Assembly: GCA_003290165.1 (NCBI GenBank)
Contig: QNQO01000673.1
Coordinates: 547,216-611,215 of the forward strand
DNA length: 64,000 bases
Reading direction: 5' to 3'
Source of the DNA: Berberis thunbergii
Lineage: Eukaryota > Streptophyta > Magnoliopsida > Ranunculales > Berberidaceae
The notes below the pieces were generated by a model. The model saw only the letters and a program-made list of their open reading frames with translations, was not told where the DNA came from and did not search any database. A program made the translations under genes and the position numbers. Below, in pieces: positions 10,481 to 22,664 of the stretch (positions are counted from its first letter, which is position 1; every line of letters begins with the position of its first letter).

Positions 10481-13400
10481 GATTTTCTGAATTTTATAAA
10501 GGATTGTTATGGATTTCTATTGATTCTTATAAATTTCTGTAAATTCTTATGAATATGCTATTAATCATAGGAAGTTATGAAATAACGTCACCTACATCGA
10601 CCGCCTCGCCTCCGCCTTAACTACAATGGTCAAATCATGCATGACAGTATGACGTGCAGCTTGGCAATAAAACTAACGCCTCTTTTTTTTTTTAGGAGGA
10701 GGTTCAACAGATTTTCTTTGTAAAAATAAATAAAAAATTTACAAGGCCATTAGCCCCTCATTAAAAAAATTAAAAATAATAATAATAAATATTTTACAGA
10801 GAGTATTAAAAAAATTACATAACAAGAGCTGATCAGGTAATTGTAGTCAACATATGTTGATTCTTGAATATCTTATCATCACATCAGCAGCAAACAAGAA
10901 ACCTAAGAAATAAAATACATATAAAATAAAATATTGTAAAATAAAGTACTATTTAATAATAATAAAAAGTTATATAAGAAAAATAGTAAATAATAGTAAT
11001 TACAATAAACAAAGAAACATGATTCCATTTATGCTTTGAATTTTAAAAGGGCTCAGACAAGAATTCATTGGGTTCATTCTAATCAGCAAGGAACCTAATC
11101 TCATAAAATAGGTAGTTTTTTACATCAATGCATCCTATTATTTAAAAAAAAAATAACTACAGGATATGGATTCATCGAGTTGCCAGTACCAAATTTAATG
11201 GAGGGGTTCGTTTCAGCACAAAAATTGGTTCGACATATGGCATGGTTTCTCAAGCTTTTTTGAGACTTTTGTGAGCTTTCTCATAAGTTGGAAGAAAAAT
11301 TTCCATGGAGGAGAGTGCAAAGTACTTTGACCCTTAAACTCGTAGTTGCTTGAATAGAACCAATAGGGTTTTCAAGCATGTGACAAATTGATATGAGGAG
11401 GTTAAGTATGTAAGTCATGGCTTGTATTCTGTAATACGACATGAGTTCATATGGGGTAGGTTTCAATTTGGAAAATTTATTAGTAAATTTTCTTTGAACT
11501 ACTCTTCATCAACTCAACCTCAATCACTCTACTACCACCAAAAGAAAATCTGATGGATGGAGATCAGAAATTAGGATTGCTCAGAGAACATTTGCAATCA
11601 AACCATCAACTTTCGCCTATGTATGTAGTTATGGAATTATATACATCTATCTGAATCTCTTCCGCTTATGAGATGAATGAAATAATGTTGAATCAAGAAT
11701 ATTTCCCCGTTTAAACATAGTGTATAGATCAGAAACAAATGAAGATTAGAAACTAAAGTCTCCCTATCGAATTCGACAATGTAAGCTCATCACAATGAGA
11801 ATAAGAAAACAAATAATGCATACACAGCTCTGATGTAGAGAACTCATCGTTTGCAATCATCAGAAGTATCGAAGCTTGCTTTGCCAAACACAATTTCTCA
11901 TCCGAAAGCTTTTTCAATTGTTTCACTTCCACAACTAAAAGAGCATGATTTTCCCATTATTTTCTCACATCAACCAGTGTACTCCCTTTGGAAGAGCAAT
12001 AAAATACATCAAAATGGATCGAAATCAGACAATGGAATCTCCGAAAAATACTTCATACACAAACAAAGCAAATCAGACCTCTTCTTTTCAATCAAAGTCT
12101 TAACCAGATGCCTCTCTTTTCTTATTCTTCACAAAGCAGCCAAGAAGGAGACCAATCTTTGTTCTGTCACTTTCACGCAGCAACACACAAAGCTTTCTTC
12201 CTTCACGAATGTCAACCAAGAAAAATAATCGCAACAGAGATTCACCTCCTCTTCAAATGCCCCTTCTTTTTCTTCAATCGCAGCTAATCTTAACAGGAAG
12301 AAAAAATCTGAGCCAGCAGAAGCTCTTTCTTCCCTATCACGCAATCATAAAGAGCTCAATCGCAACAACTCTTCACCTTCACGCAGCAGCCAGCAAAAAG
12401 AATGAGATCGCGGCCCACTCCAGAGCCTTGTTCTTTTTCTTCTCCTTTCTGTCACCTCTCTCTCGCAGCAAAGAGAGAAAGATATCGCAGAAATTCCAGA
12501 GTTTTTTTTGCACAAGAACCAGTAAGTAAAAGTTTCAGTCCCATTGATTATCTATCTCTTTATGCAATTGTAAATAAAATCCTAATTTGACTAGTAAGAA
12601 ATCAACAAGACTAATAACCAAACCACCATATCCATTGCTTTAGAAGATCTTGCAGAAAATCTCATAGAAAGCATTCAAATGGGTTTGAATGAAACTAGCT
12701 TCTGATCTCCATACAAGCAGACAATAACACACATATAATCCATAGCCGCTGAAGAAATCATTCCTACAGACATAAATAGTACCTAAACATGAGAAAAGCA
12801 ACAAAATGGTAATCAGAGAAACACCATATGAAAAAAAAAAAAATGTAACGAACAATCACAGATTATTTATTTATTCATCACAGACCCAAGAGTAGATTGA
12901 AATAAGCAAGAAACAGACAATTGGGGAAGCATAGTTGGTTCCACCACTTAGACTAAAGTAATCGACAAACAATCCAACAAGAGTGAGGTCGTCATTTACA
13001 TATCTTCATCACTATTAGCTATTATGTATTATCCACAATCATCTATAGATTATCAACAACAATTAGACCACAATGTCACTTATCTTCACCTCAATATATT
13101 CTTTTTTATTCTCTACAATCAAGCAAGCAGATTAAACACTTGTGATTTCTTCTGAAGCAAAACCCAAACAAGCAAGAACATGTGAAGCATACAATCAAAA
13201 CAAATTCTCGCCCACCCAATTTAATATTCCACATAAACAAGCTCACAAAGCAAACAAATTCCCCAAAACAATCACCAAGGAACAGAGTGAGAAACAACCC
13301 CAAACCTTCCTTGCATATCACACATTCACCAAGAACCCAACTATCCTTCCCCTCTACATTCAAACACTAATTCAATACAACCCATTTTAACAAATCACCC

Positions 13401-14078
13401 CAAGAAACTCCTCTAAACCTCACAAAATCCACCAAACAAACACACCCAAACAATGAATTCAATTTCCGATTGAAGAACCCCAGACCAACAATCAATCTTT
13501 AATCAAAAACCCATCATGATAATCATCAGTAGAACAATAACCGATCATCAACAACATCAACAATGTATCAAAAGAACAAGAAGATGAAGAATAAGCAAAA
13601 CAAAGACAGAATGCAAACCATAACGAAATCCAAGAAAGAAAAACAATGGAAGATTTTTTGGTTTATTTCTTCGCTTTCTCCTCCACCTCTGCTTCTCCTC
13701 TGTAATCGCTGCTTTTGGGTTTTTTCGACTACTTTTTATTTGTGGTTCTTCTTTGCAGTCGTCCCAACACCATATTTCTCTTTGTTTTATATCTCTATCA
13801 ATTTACATGATTGATCATATCAGAGAGAATAACTGAACAGTAGTATGAAATAAGATCCCTAATTGAATGAGAAAGGGAGAGAGTACTCACCTTGAGTGTC
13901 CATGGGACGAGAATTGTCATCGTCGCCTCGAGTTGGGAGTTAGGGTCCTCTGCTTGCCTATGAGTATCCTCCATTTTCTGGGCTGGTTCATCGTGATTTC
14001 TCTCGGCCACATAGAAGAATTTGGAGTTGAAGGAGACACAGTGTTGGTGGGAGAGAGGGAGCATAGAAATTGAAATTC

Positions 14079-14391
14079 GAGGGTAATAGGCCGGATTTAA
14101 AAAGGACTTTGATATTTATATCTTTCACAAATAAATCCTTCAAATTCCATCAAGTCAACAAATCCATTAAAATCCACTGCTGTTTGAATACCCCTAGATT
14201 TCATTGTATTGTTTAAAATCCATGATTGAATACCCCATGATTTTAATGGATTATAAAACAATAATTTAAAATCTATATTTGAATATCCCTAGATTTTATT
14301 GTATTGTTTTAAATCCTTAATTGAATACCCCTATATTTTAATGGACTTTAAAATCTTCCAGAGTCTATTAAAATCCATGATTGAATACCCC
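14079..14391. mobile_element. PIF/Harbinger-like right terminus (copy B)
   Basis: Copy B counterpart of 3478-3790. Its left-end partner, lacking the outermost roughly 75 bp, is at 10391-10480, which suggests an element of about 4 kb whose left tip was lost at the duplication junction. Confidence 0.75.
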
Positions 14392-15963
14392 TGTAATTTT
14401 ATATTAAGAACACATTTCCAAAGAATATATCATGCAACAACAATGCATGATTTGTAAATTCATAAATTATGAAAAACATAAAAATTGTATTTATATTGCA
14501 AAGCGTGAATGTGATTTCTACCTTTATGAAAATAACTTATTTTTTAGTTCATATCAAGGATTGTGATTTCATTTTTCAAGTTAACTTCGGTCCCTGATAT
14601 TAAGAAATATTTTGTGATATATATATATTGTAAAATAAGCATAAATTTTTTATTGTAATTTTGAATTTAACAATATAAATTATGCATTTTAAACTGTTAA
14701 ATATGACATAAAAAATCTCTTGCGAGTCATAGTGTCATACGAATTACATATTAAATAAGAATCATGCACATAACAAAATTTTGATATTAAATAACATTGT
14801 AGTATGTTAAAATATATGGAGATTGAAATATATTTTTCCTCAGGAGAATTTCTTTGAGAAAAAATTAAATATTTAAGAAATCAAAAGATATTTCGGTAAC
14901 TCCAAAACATAAATATGTTGTGAAATTTTGACATATTTCAAGAAAGCACATTCCTTCGTTAATATTAACTAAATTATATGATTTTTAGGAAGGAAAAAAA
15001 AAAAACACCCCTTATCATAAAACGTGAAAGAGTAGGCATAACTTACGTATAGATTTTTGTTTTAAATGAATAATTTATTCTAGGCGAAGAGAAAACAATT
15101 GTTGTACATTTATTACATGGGTTTGTCTAACTGTCGAGGAAACCAGCGAGGAAACTCCACTCCCTCCCTCACGCGTTTCCTCGACAACTAGAATTCCCCT
15201 TATTACATTTGTATGACTAAAGATATTGTAAGACTGCCTATTAAATCTCTCAAGTGTTTTGCAATTGGTGATAAACAATGTCTATTGCATTTGTCTATGA
15301 AATGGAGCACTAGCTGCAACAACATCTCAGCCCATCGGATATATTGTATATGGGCTTTATCATCTAGGTTTTGTTTTCATCATTCTCTAAGAAATTAAAA
15401 ATAGTCATCATTCAAAATTAAGAAGTTTGACTTATAATTAGAATTATAACTAAGCATTATATAGTATTTTTATTAATGCGCAACCTTAATAAGTGCCTAA
15501 ACTCGAGTAAATCTACTTAGCCTGGACAGATAACACTGATTAGCGCCTCACAGACTAAAATTCCAGCTTTACCTCTGTCTCCATGCTGGTGGACGTGAAT
15601 ACATGAGTTTGGAGAAGGGTAAAATTGGAATTCTACTTCGTCAGACACTAATTAGTGTTGTCTAGCCAGACTGAGTAGAATTCTCGTAAATTCTCACTAA
15701 GAAGCCGGTCCTCTAAAAAGCAAAAACCAAATGCTTGGGATGCTAGGGAGCGTTTGGTTTTGCTTGGGATTTGGCTTTGTTGTTACTGTCGATTTACTTG
15801 AAGTTTTGATAAATCTCTTTTCGTTGCCGCTTGCCATAAGGTAGTTACTTTAGTAGGGTTGAACTTGGACATAAGGTATTTTATGTGCATGAGGACAAAT
15901 TTTGTAAATGATTTGAGGCCCAAAGGAATAATTACTTCAAGTTTGCAACCCCCATAATATTTA

Positions 15964-16533
15964 GGGAATTGCTACGTATACTCGACTATTTGGCTCGATG
16001 TCCCAACTTTATCTTTTAGATTTAACTTTTAAAAGTTGCTTAGTGTACCCAACCAAAATTTGTTAATGTTAAAACATACAAAATACGTTACTCATATTGT
16101 TGATCGGGGAGTTTGTATAAATGTTTTTTATTGTAATTGTTTGGATGTTGGATTTTTTTTCATGTTTTGAATGCAATTTACGGAATTTGATATAATAGTT
16201 GCAATAGTTTTGAAATTTATGTATTGATTTATATATTTTTATATTATATATTTTAATAAATATTGCTTTTGTCAACCCCTGTATGGTTAATGAATACAAT
16301 GAAATTTAACGAATGTGTTATTGAATTTAGTTTTATGGTTTAAATATGATGGTTACTACTTTTCTTTCATTCAATAGCCAATTAACACTCATAAACGAGA
16401 AAATACCAAATGATGTTTATTATACAAAAAAGATAAGTCAGTGTTACATTCATTAAGTTGGTGCATCAAAGTTGAAACATCCCAAACTACTGGTGCAACC
16501 AAGCTAAATTGTCGGGTACACGTAGCAACTCTC
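15964..16533. mobile_element. 571-bp MITE, copy B counterpart
   Basis: Same element and same flanking AATATTTA as at 5365-5935, with minor base changes (for example GTTTATTATAC in place of TTTTATTATAC). It was therefore present before the tandem duplication. Confidence 0.75.
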
Positions 16534-17685
16534 AATATTTATTATATTTTTCAATGAATTACCTAAACAAAAAAGAATTAAAGGGTTCTAAACATACCCT
16601 TATTTTTCCTTATGGAAATCTCTAGACCGAGGGGAACCCCTATCATTGTTTGTCAAAAAAATTTAATAATTTTTAAAACTAAAAGATTAAATTACGTGTT
16701 AATTATACGTGCAAGGTTCTCTACGAAAAAAGTTTGTAATATATAACCCCACCATCGACGGCTTCATTCATGGTCTTTTCATTTCTTAATTTATTTTCAT
16801 GTTTTATTTTACAACGTGTCTAGAGAGTCGGCCCCTAATACCAGGAGAATGCTAGGGGAGGCTCTCTGGCACGTTTTTAGGAGAGAGAGAGTGAATGATT
16901 GATTCTTTGTACAAATTTTTGGGGATAACAAGAGATGGGTATGAATGACAAGAAATAACAGTAACACTGGCTCCAAATGCATTTTTTGTACAGAGACAGA
17001 GAACAGAGATTGCCGAAAATGCTGTTTTTCTGTCAGATTCCGGTGACAATCCAGCCTCAGAGTGAATGAATGAGCTACTCAGTCACAAAAAATGCAAGAA
17101 ACAACAACCACTTTACTAGCACCAGTAGCTAATGAAGCAATCAACCACAATAACTCTACTACTACTATAGTCCGACTTGAGTTTAAAGAGTTTGAACACT
17201 TTTTTTTTTTTTTTTTGGAAAGTGAGATGGGGTTTTTAGGATCCCCAAACGTTATATTAAAAAAGATGATGATAAAGTTTACAATCACTCATACGTTCAC
17301 TCATTTCATCATCTACAAAACAATAAACTTGCTTCAAAGCTTCAACAAAGAACTTAATTAGTTCTAGATTCACTGTCTCCATATTAGGGAGTAACCTTGC
17401 AAAGTCTTATGCTACTAAAGTGGTTACATGATCGATCTGCCATAACTTTTCTTTCTCGTATTTACCAATCAATCCTTTAAGCATTCTCATGACCTGATTT
17501 ATTCCTAATGTGGGCCCTAGGATGTATGAGAAGTCATCGTAAAGAATCGAAACACAATGAATCATGATATAGAAACCATTGAATGCTAGCACTAATCTAG
17601 CATCCCTACAAGGTTCTAATAAGCATTGGCATTCTACCTGTATTATCATCATCAATTACCTGAATTTAGGATTTATCTTCTTGCG

Positions 17686-19551
17686 TCAAGAAGACATTCG
17701 AGGAACATATTCCGTGGCAGGTTGTATTATGGTGACCTCATGTTCATCTTCAATAGTGTTTTGCCCCACCATTGATGTTTTCGCTTCAAGTAAGCTTTTA
17801 ATTTCAGTGACTAATGCTTCCTTGCCTATTCTTGCAATTTCTGAATTCAAAACATTGATGTCTTGGGGTGTTAGCCAATCCATGGCAGCTGTTGGATCTT
17901 CCCTTGTCTTCCATCAGTTATCTCTCGTCCTACTTCAGGAAGTGTAGAAGCTGATTTTGAGGTTGCATCAACCTCTTCACTGCGTTTTTCCTCATTTTCT
18001 TTTAGTGCATCTTGGTCCCTGTTCTCGATAATCTTTAGGATAACTACCCCTGATTCCACACCTACCATCTGATTTGTGATGGGAGAAGCAGAGCGTATCT
18101 AATCAGAGTTGAGTAATTCATGCTCACCAGTTTGACACCCCGACTCCGGTTGTTGACACCCAATGCAGGTTAAAAATGTTGTGCCCTAGACTGTGTCCCA
18201 GGGACTGTAAGAATCAGCTCATCATCTGCTTGTGGGGCTCGAGGTCCCTCTCTCTGTAATATATTAATTTGGCTGGTTTCAATACTTGTATTCACATCTT
18301 CAAACTCAGGACTTGTCGGCCCCGGGCTTCCTAGATCATCATGATTAGTTGGGTCTCTTTGCTTCGTTTTTTCAATCTCACTAGCTGTGTATCCCGCCTC
18401 ATGAAGGTATTCCTCTGTTGTTTCTTGTACGAATATGTCACTGGCAGTAGCCTTTTCTTTACTAGTCGAAAGATTCTTTGTTTGATTGCTCTCATCTTCA
18501 CCAGTATCCACGTAAACATCTCACACTTGTTTGACAACAATAAAGTCACCGTCTCTTTGGCCACTAGTTTCTCCGCACCCACTCCCTCCTTGATTTCCTC
18601 CCCCATATTATTTTTAAACAACTCGTGTCGACCTCTGATTTTGTAACTTTATTTTTACGAGCCACTAGAACATATTGTTGTTTGACAACTTTAGTTTCCA
18701 CCTTTTGTTTTTCATTCTTCTCTTCATTTATTACATGGGATGCTTGCACATTGCCCTTGAGACCTAACTTTTTCCTGCAAACTTTCTCCTGATGCCCTAG
18801 CAAAGAACAATAATCACAATATTTGAACCCCGGGTATTCAATTTTCTGTCAAAGCCCCTATTGTTAGCCATGTCCATCCAAATTCTGTTAGGTAGCTTAT
18901 CTGCTAAAGACATCTCCACACAAACACGGGCAGAACCCGGGCGTGATAAACATCGAGTATGATCATCCATGCACAAAAAACCACCAAAAGAGTTCACAAT
19001 TGCTTTCAAAAAGGCGGAGGATGAAATAAATGGAAAGGCAAGTTAGGCAACTCTACCCATAATGGAGCCGAAATCGGATCTGCTTTCAAACTGAAACCAT
19101 CGTGCCAACGGAAAGCTTTGAATATAACTCCACAAATCAAAAAGGAATCCCTCGAGAGAACTTTCTTTGCTTCCGCCTTAGATTGAAGTCGGACTAAAAC
19201 ATGTCGTTCATCGAGCAATCCTACCGCGAAATCTCCTAGGATACCCTAGGATCGATGAATCGAATCCCGAATGTCTTCCAAAGTTGGTCTATAGCTAGAG
19301 AACTTTAAGACAATCACATGTTTTTCCATGAAAGCTTCCTCACGTACTTCATCCGCAGCCGTAAGTCCTATTGTTGGCTCCCCTTCTTTCCGAAATCTAG
19401 TTCCTTCCACATTCGTATCCGAAACTTCATCAACCAAGATTTTTCCAAGGATTTGTGTGAAATAGGGCTTAGAAGCCCCTTCCATGACTCCCCCCATTCC
19501 CGTTGGGGGAGAGGGTATGCTGGCTGCAGGAGGCGCCGACATACCAATCAT
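17686..19551 (-). pseudogene. LINE ORF1 protein, DUF4283 plus zinc knuckle, frameshifted (copy B)
   Basis: Same pseudogene as 7091-8959. Copy B has lost one C near 17901, which splits the tail ORF into 17871-18068 and 17686-17883, and one A near 18851. The latter joins a longer open frame (18797-19009) in which the DUF4283 continuation can be read with SRPGSARVCVEMSL and LPNRIWMD. Comparing the two copies therefore shows ongoing neutral decay after duplication. Confidence 0.75.
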
Positions 19552-20176
19552 AAACCTGGCCTAACCAGGTCCTCGCCTAGCACCGACCAAGCCAAGATGT
19601 GGCGGCGGCCTTACGTGGTGTCGACCCTGCGAGAAGATGATCTAGCGTGACGGCTGCCAAAAACAAGCTTGAGGGCGACAATGTTTTCCTAGCTTTTCAA
19701 AACCTTAGCAGAGAGCTTTTTTTGAGGCTGAGTTTTTTTATCCCTGCTACTGTTAACAAGGCAATGAGATCGGGAAGTTGATCTCTCCAAGCTACTCAAT
19801 CAGAGTTAGATCTGACCTCCTTCTCCCACAGAGTTCCTCCCTCTATTCGAATCTAGATCAGCCCCTCCCTGCGACTACGACGAACCCTCTGGAGCTCTCT
19901 CGCCCCTGCGGCTGCAACGAGCCCTAACAAAGGCTCTCTCCTAAAGGTTGGACGCCCCCTGCGGCTGTGACGAGCCCTCCTTTTGTTTGATAAAAATTTC
20001 ATCCAATAGCATTTTTCGCTTGCTTGACTTGAAGGAAAAACTTAAATTTTTTTTTTTTTTAGCACTTTCTTGATGGGTATGTTATCAGCTTGGATTTTTT
20101 TCTTCGCCAAGTTAGAAATGAGGTTGGATTTGGGTCTATCATCGATTATGAGGCATAACTCCTCAGAAGGGTGAAA

Positions 20177-20214
<38 letters not shown>
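20177..20214. repeat. Poly-G tract, 38 G (copy B)
   Basis: Expanded version of the 9586-9598 tract. An ORF that translates it as poly-glycine (20171-20359) is an artefact of the run. Confidence 0.95.
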
Positions 20215-20215
<1 letters not shown>

Positions 20216-20470
20216 GGCGAGAGATCTTGTAAGGGTTTGTGCGGCCCTTTTGTTGGTGCTCTCATAATCACGTGCCAGGAAACCTCCCTAACGCTAGGGG
20301 CTTGGCTCTCTAAAGTTTTTCTTTATTTTATAGATATGAAACGGGCCTTTAAAAAATAGCTCTAAAAGGGAAACTAGAGACTGAAACTATAAAGATAAAC
20401 GAAAAAAACAAATCTTGGGGTACTACTAACTAGGAATCTTCTCTCAGAAACCCTAATAAAGAAGTCACTA

Positions 20471-20685
20471 ATGTCACAATAGTACCAATGATCCAAAAAA
20501 CACTCCCCAGACAAACAAGAGTACTGCTCCAAACTTACAAAAAGAGGACCACAACAAATCAAGGAAAGCTTGAATACTAATGTCACAATAGTACCAATGA
20601 TCCAAAAAACACTCCCCAGACAATAAGAGTACTGCTCCAAACTTACAAAAAGAGGACCACAACAAATAAAGGAAAGCTTGAATAG
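20471..20685. repeat. 109-bp tandem repeat, two units (copy B)
   Basis: Units start at 20471 and 20580. The second is essentially complete (AGAGGACCACAACAAA... to GCTTGAATAG) and runs into unique sequence, giving the undisturbed right edge of the duplicated unit. Confidence 0.85.
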
Positions 20686-22330
20686 GGGTGAAGACACACC
20701 ATCAATGAGTGAATACCCTAACCAACCATTCTTACAAGGCAAAGAACCCTTAAATAGTAAAGTAATGTAGGTCCCAAATCCCTTAATAAAGCCAAGTTCA
20801 ATCATTTCTCCTTTTCCCTTTGATTAGAACACCCTCATTGGAGGAATGCCTCCCTCTGATTGATAACACAGAATCATTTGTTAATTACATTCTAAGTAGG
20901 CCTTGCTATCCATCTAAGCAAAAGCTCCTAACATCAAATATGGTGAATGATTTTAATCAATCAACATCTATCAATCCCTAATAGATCTATGTACGTATGG
21001 GAAAGTTCCAAATGCCATCCACACATACTCTTAACTTTGTATTTTAGGTTAATTAATCCTTTCATAATCACCAAATTAGTCGTTAATCAAACTATTTAGT
21101 ACTAACTTGTTTAACTTACTAGATGAACGTACGGCATCATTCAGACAAAGATAATACTAAACTAATATCACGATTTAACTGTCGGTGTGCTTGTCTAGCA
21201 ATTTAGCACCTTGAATTAGCTAAACCCCTAAAACCCTTCATGGTTTGGAACATTGAGTGCTCATATCAAACACACTTAAGAAATGACCAAACTTGAGGAA
21301 CTTTATCAACAAATGTAAGTTCCACATATTGGAACCATAGGGTTCATTGATACCGAAAACACAAGGACCAACCAGCTAAAATGAATAATATTTCATCAAT
21401 CGAGCCATGCTCACGAGAACATTGATGGCGAAGTCAATTTTGGCTTCATATTTAGAAAAAAGTATGTGAGAGGGGAATGTGATAATCAAAAAGACCAGTA
21501 GGAAGATGATAAGGGTGGTGGCCAAATGAGTTGCATCCTAAAAAGCTGAAAATCAAAAAAGTCTGCAAAAAGTGATTATATGATTGTATGGAATCTTACT
21601 GTTTTTGGACATAAACCCCCTAATAAGTTCTTTAAAACATGTCAAAATACAAGATTGATGAAGAAGCTGTCTTGTTGATAGGCCCATCTCTTCTTCTAAA
21701 AAAACTTTCTTGCAAATAAAGCAACAGATACTTGAAGCCTTTAACAGGGAAAAGAAATATAAGCAAAGAGTAAAAACTAGTTTTAGGGCAGATAGTGATG
21801 GCATTTGCTATGACTTTTGAAGATCAGTCGGCCAATCAGAGCTTTAGCTTAAAATTCGAAACTCAATTATCAAATTAGTTGTAACAAAAAAAAAAAAAAA
21901 AAACTCTAGCTTTTAAGTCTTCAAATCAAGTGAATCCAAATATTATCCAAGCTTAATGGTTTTTCATTACTTCATTAATTGTCGATATTTGAATGCTCGA
22001 TCATTCATTTCTTGTGTACGCGTATTTGATCAATTTACACAGTACAAATATGTTCTTGTTTTCAATGTGTGTGAAATTCATTCATGAACTTAACTATAAC
22101 AATTGCTAAATGCAATCATAGCAATTTAACAAAGTATTAGTCCAATGGTTCCGATCACTTGGCAATTTATCAGCCTCTATCACCCCTGGCCCTCAATCAC
22201 TTATGTATCATAGAAAAACAAGAATTGTCTCATATTGGATTGATCTGCTTCACGAGAAACACGAGAATGATGTCCTAACTTAGAACACAAACTTGTGACG
22301 AATACTGAACTAGTAGCAAGCATGGTTTGT
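20686..22330. other. Unique intergenic sequence
   Basis: AT-rich, single copy in this window, with no convincing coding region. The 21553-21804 minus-strand ORF is hydrophobic low-complexity sequence without motifs. A run of 18 A lies near 21885. It forms the distal upstream region of the MYB gene. Confidence 0.5.
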
Positions 22331-22355
22331 GAAGTCAATTGTGTGTACACAAAGA

Positions 22356-22379
22356 GTAGTAGTAGTAGTAGTAGTAGTA
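22356..22379. repeat. (AGT)n microsatellite upstream of MYB gene
   Basis: About eight perfect AGT units in the presumed promoter, roughly 290 bp before the MYB start codon. Confidence 0.9.
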
Positions 22380-22560
22380 CGTAGAGAGAGTAGAGAACAT
22401 GAACTGGGAATGAATGAAGTTGATGCCAAGTCGTTTTAGGGTTAGATGGAATGTTGGGCCCAACCAGTTGAAGGTGTCGGATCCCTTACAAGACAGAGAG
22501 AGACTTTTATTTAAAATGGGCAGAGAAGGACTTGTATTTTGCCCATCATTTTGAAGAACA

Positions 22561-22580
22561 CCACCACCACCACCACCACC
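22561..22580. repeat. (CCA)n microsatellite upstream of MYB gene
   Basis: Six to seven CCA units followed by CAATAAC, about 85 bp before the MYB start codon. Confidence 0.9.
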
Positions 22581-22630
22581 CAATAACACAAACAACAAAA
22601 AAACATAGCAAATAAAAGAGAAAGAGAAGC

Positions 22631-22640
22631 ATATATAAAA
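22631..22640 (+). promoter_or_regulatory. TATA-box-like element of the MYB gene
   Basis: ATATATAAAA ends only 24 bp before the ATG. If it is used, transcription would start at or just before the start codon and leave almost no leader, so a more distal start is equally possible. Confidence 0.35.
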
Positions 22641-22664
22641 GAGACAGTGAAGAAAGATATATAG

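Larger units (their letters stand above)
16812..20321. mobile_element. Mutator-like inverted-repeat element enclosing a LINE remnant (copy B)
   Basis: Counterpart of 6215-9705 with the same ends and the same TTTATTTTA flanks (16803-16811 and 20322-20330). It is longer mainly because of the expanded poly-G tract near its right end. Confidence 0.55.
10600..20654. repeat. Tandem segmental duplication, copy B
   Basis: Second copy of the roughly 10.6-kb unit, in the same orientation as copy A. All elements described for copy A recur here. The largest visible length change is the poly-G tract (13 G at 9586-9598, 38 G at 20177-20214). The 10391-10599 stretch just before it has no counterpart in the window, because the corresponding part of copy A would lie upstream of base 1. 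Confidence 0.95.

Noticed and set aside
20171..20359. ORF with a poly-glycine run as a glycine-rich protein
   Set aside because: The glycines come from a 38-G homopolymer that is 13 G in the otherwise identical copy A.
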